This document shows, piece after piece, positions 5,528 to 7,196 of a stretch of 7,196 bases of DNA. The stretch is from Acidobacteriaceae bacterium. Its GTDB lineage: Bacteria; Acidobacteriota; Terriglobia; Terriglobales; Acidobacteriaceae. The position numbers and the translations under genes are program-made. The stretch is from the NCBI GenBank assembly GCA_025462785.1, contig JAOAPG010000025.1, positions 1 to 7,196 of the forward strand, in the 5' to 3' direction. How positions within the stretch are numbered: position 1 is the stretch's first letter; each line of letters opens with the position of its first letter. The notes under the pieces were generated by a model. That model saw only the letters and a list, made by a program, of their open reading frames with translations, searched no databases and had not been told where the DNA came from.

Positions 5528-7196
5528 TCAGCAGGCTGGCCGAAAAAGCCCTACCTCAACCAAGACGGAATAAAACGTGGCGGAGTTGCCCATGTCAGTA
5601 AGTTTTTCTGATGTGAGCACGTTAATATTTACATGATCGAGGCTGAGTTTTGCCCAGTGCAGGTGCGCGGACACTACTCCGGGTTGCACGTGGCCATCCA
5701 CTCGCGCCTTCAAAACGATTTCTCCTCGGCGATTAAAAACCTTTACTTTGTCGCCATCGAAAATGCCGCGTTCCTCGGCGTCTCGCGGGTTCATTTCGAG
5801 CAATCCTACTTCCTCCATCTCTTGAACTGAAGGCAGGTTTGAAAATGTTGAGTTGAGAAAGTTATCGGCCTTGCGCGCCAAGAGTTCCAGCGGAAACCTC
5901 TTGGCATCGCCGCCGTGACGCGACTCACAGGGTGGAACAAAATTCGCGACCGGATCCAGACCCTCGGCGATGAGTGATTCATTGTACAGTTCGGCTTTGC
6001 CACTCGGAGTTGGGAAATTTCCGGACGCGAACGGAAGGAAGAATTCTCCATCTGGTGACATCCGCTGGGCCTCTGCGGATGGCGTTTCCGAATTTGGGTG
6101 AGCCGCTGCAAAGTTCAATCTTACGTGGCCTTCTTTTTCCAGCTTTGGCCGATCGATTCCTTTCAGCCACGGATTTGGCGAGGCGAGTGCCTGATCCACC
6201 ATCTGGTCGATCGAGTCGCGAAAGCATTCGTCTTTAAATCCCATTCGCTCGGCCAATGCCCTGAATAATTCCACGTTTGATCTACTCTCGCCGAGTGGTT
6301 CGATGGCCTGATCCGACATTTGCAGATAATAGTGACCGTAGGAAGTTTGCAAATCCTTGTGCTCAAAAAATGTGGTCGCGGGAAGGACAATGTCCGCGTA
6401 GTCAGTGGTGTCAGTCAAGAATTGCTCGTGAACAACGGTGAAAAGGTCTGGCCGCCGCAGGCCACGAATTACTTCGTTGTGGTTTGGACAAACCGCTGCG
6501 GGATTTGAATTGTAAACGAACAGGGCTTTGACCGGCGGATCGCTCAATTCATTCAGAGCCTTCCCTAGCTTGACCATGTTTATGGTGCGAACTGGACGAC
6601 CCAATGCAGCGTTCATGAGGTCGGCGCGCTTTAGCGCTGCGGCATTCAATTCGAAAGCGCCGCTGGTTGAGAGCTGCAAGCCTCCGCCAACGTCCTTCCA
6701 CGATCCCGTGATACAAGGGAGCATGGCAATGACGCGTGTGGCCGTCCCGCCATTTTCGGAGCGTTGCACGCCATAATTCACCCGAATCACTGCTGGATGA
6801 GTGGTCGCATACTCGCGAGCGAGTTTGACGATGTCTGAAGCCGAAATCCCTGTCCATTCTGCAACTCGCTGGGGCGGATACTCCTGAACTTTTTTTCTCA
6901 GCTCGTCGAATCCCAGCGTGTAGTTTTTTACGTATTCCGCGTCAAGCAAGTTCTCATTGATGATGACGTGCATCATACCGAGGGCGAGCGCTGCATCCGT
7001 GCCTGGGTTGATCGGCAGGTACCAATCGGCGCAAGCAGCGGTGCGGGTGCGGTAAGGATCGATGACCACCAGCTTTGCGCCCTTACGCCGTGCCTCAGAG
7101 ATGAACGGCCACAGATGGACGTTATTGCCGTGGATATTTGAAGCCCAGGCAATGATGTAACGCGAATGGCTGAACTGCTCGGGCTCCGTACCCCAT
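5528..7196 (-). CDS. Molybdopterin (Mo/W-bisPGD) oxidoreductase, C-terminal part (cut by right edge)
   Basis: Member of the DMSO reductase/formate dehydrogenase superfamily. The 555 visible residues are open to the window edge, so the start, any 4Fe-4S motif and the Mo-ligand residue (Cys, Sec or Ser) are not seen. The visible part starts in the molybdopterin domain with WGTEPEQFSHSRYIIAWASN. It continues through VVIDPYRTRTA (43-53) and the cofactor-binding NPGTDAALALG (63-73). Further landmarks are VYNSNPAAVCPN (227-238), ADIVLPATTFFEHKD (267-281) and TPSGKAELY (396-404). The C-terminal dinucleotide-binding domain covers about 434-552, including LEMNPRDAEERG and a GNSATFY segment near the end. 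The product ends RPAC, about 200 bp before bamA. The substrate cannot be told from this part. It loosely resembles uncharacterised YoaE-like or formate dehydrogenase-like members. No partner subunit (FeS protein or membrane anchor) follows it downstream. Confidence 0.93.
   Translation of the reverse strand, partial: WGTEPEQFSHSRYIIAWASNIHGNNVHLWPFISEARRKGAKLVVIDPYRTRTAACADWYLPINPGTDAALALGMMHVIINENLLDAEYVKNYTLGFDELRKKVQEYPPQRVAEWTGISASDIVKLAREYATTHPAVIRVNYGVQRSENGGTATRVIAMLPCITGSWKDVGGGLQLSTSGAFELNAAALKRADLMNAALGRPVRTINMVKLGKALNELSDPPVKALFVYNSNPAAVCPNHNEVIRGLRRPDLFTVVHEQFLTDTTDYADIVLPATTFFEHKDLQTSYGHYYLQMSDQAIEPLGESRSNVELFRALAERMGFKDECFRDSIDQMVDQALASPNPWLKGIDRPKLEKEGHVRLNFAAAHPNSETPSAEAQRMSPDGEFFLPFASGNFPTPSGKAELYNESLIAEGLDPVANFVPPCESRHGGDAKRFPLELLARKADNFLNSTFSNLPSVQEMEEVGLLEMNPRDAEERGIFDGDKVKVFNRRGEIVLKARVDGHVQPGVVSAHLHWAKLSLDHVNINVLTSEKLTDMGNSATFYSVLVEVGLFRPAC

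Noticed and set aside
1..7196. Searched for mobile elements, CRISPR arrays, tRNA or rRNA genes, toxin-antitoxin or defence genes
   Set aside because: No transposase, terminal inverted repeats, regularly spaced repeats or RNA gene signatures were seen; the five identified genes and short gaps account for the whole window.

Overview
The window carries five protein-coding genes, all on the minus strand, so transcription runs from high to low coordinates. Two of them are cut by the window edges. The sequence suggests a diderm bacterium, because it encodes an outer-membrane BamA, a periplasmic Skp-like chaperone and a TonB-type protein. My best guess is Acidobacteriota, class Terriglobia. This rests on the TonB-type protein, whose N-terminus (an 'RGWTTLLSF'-like segment just before a single membrane helix) resembles acidobacterial TonB-family proteins I recall, and on the long BamA. 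It is an inference, not a database result.

Layout in the direction of transcription: (1) 7196-5528, the C-terminal 555 residues of a molybdopterin (Mo/W-bisPGD) oxidoreductase. (2) 5527-5326, a 202-bp gap with a candidate promoter, an inverted repeat lying over that promoter, and a hairpin in the presumed leader. (3) 5325-2497, bamA, with signal peptide, five POTRA domains and a beta-barrel ending in Phe. (4) 2496-2258, a gap with a good sigma70-type promoter (TTGACG-18-TATAAT) and a leader of about 175 nt with possible alternative base pairing. (5) 2257-1544, an OmpH/Skp-family chaperone gene, followed by a clear intrinsic terminator at 1510-1476. (6) 1397-672, a TonB-family protein gene with a consensus Shine-Dalgarno sequence. 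(7) 671-585, a short gap with a TATAAT box, then 584-1, the N-terminal 194 residues of alanine racemase with its PLP lysine.

bamA, skp and the tonB-like gene form an envelope-biogenesis block. Skp carries unfolded outer-membrane proteins through the periplasm, BamA inserts them, and TonB-family proteins energise transport through some of them. Alanine racemase supplies D-alanine for peptidoglycan, also an envelope role. The terminator after skp and the promoter candidates in the gaps suggest several transcription units rather than one long operon. The molybdopterin enzyme appears unrelated to the envelope theme.

I found no mobile element, CRISPR array, tRNA or rRNA, and no gene-free stretch above 300 bp. 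This looks like an ordinary chromosomal housekeeping region. The points worth a second look are regulatory (gaps upstream of bamA and skp) and structural (a two-cysteine loop in BamA, an extra tail on Skp). I do not see a new multi-gene system.
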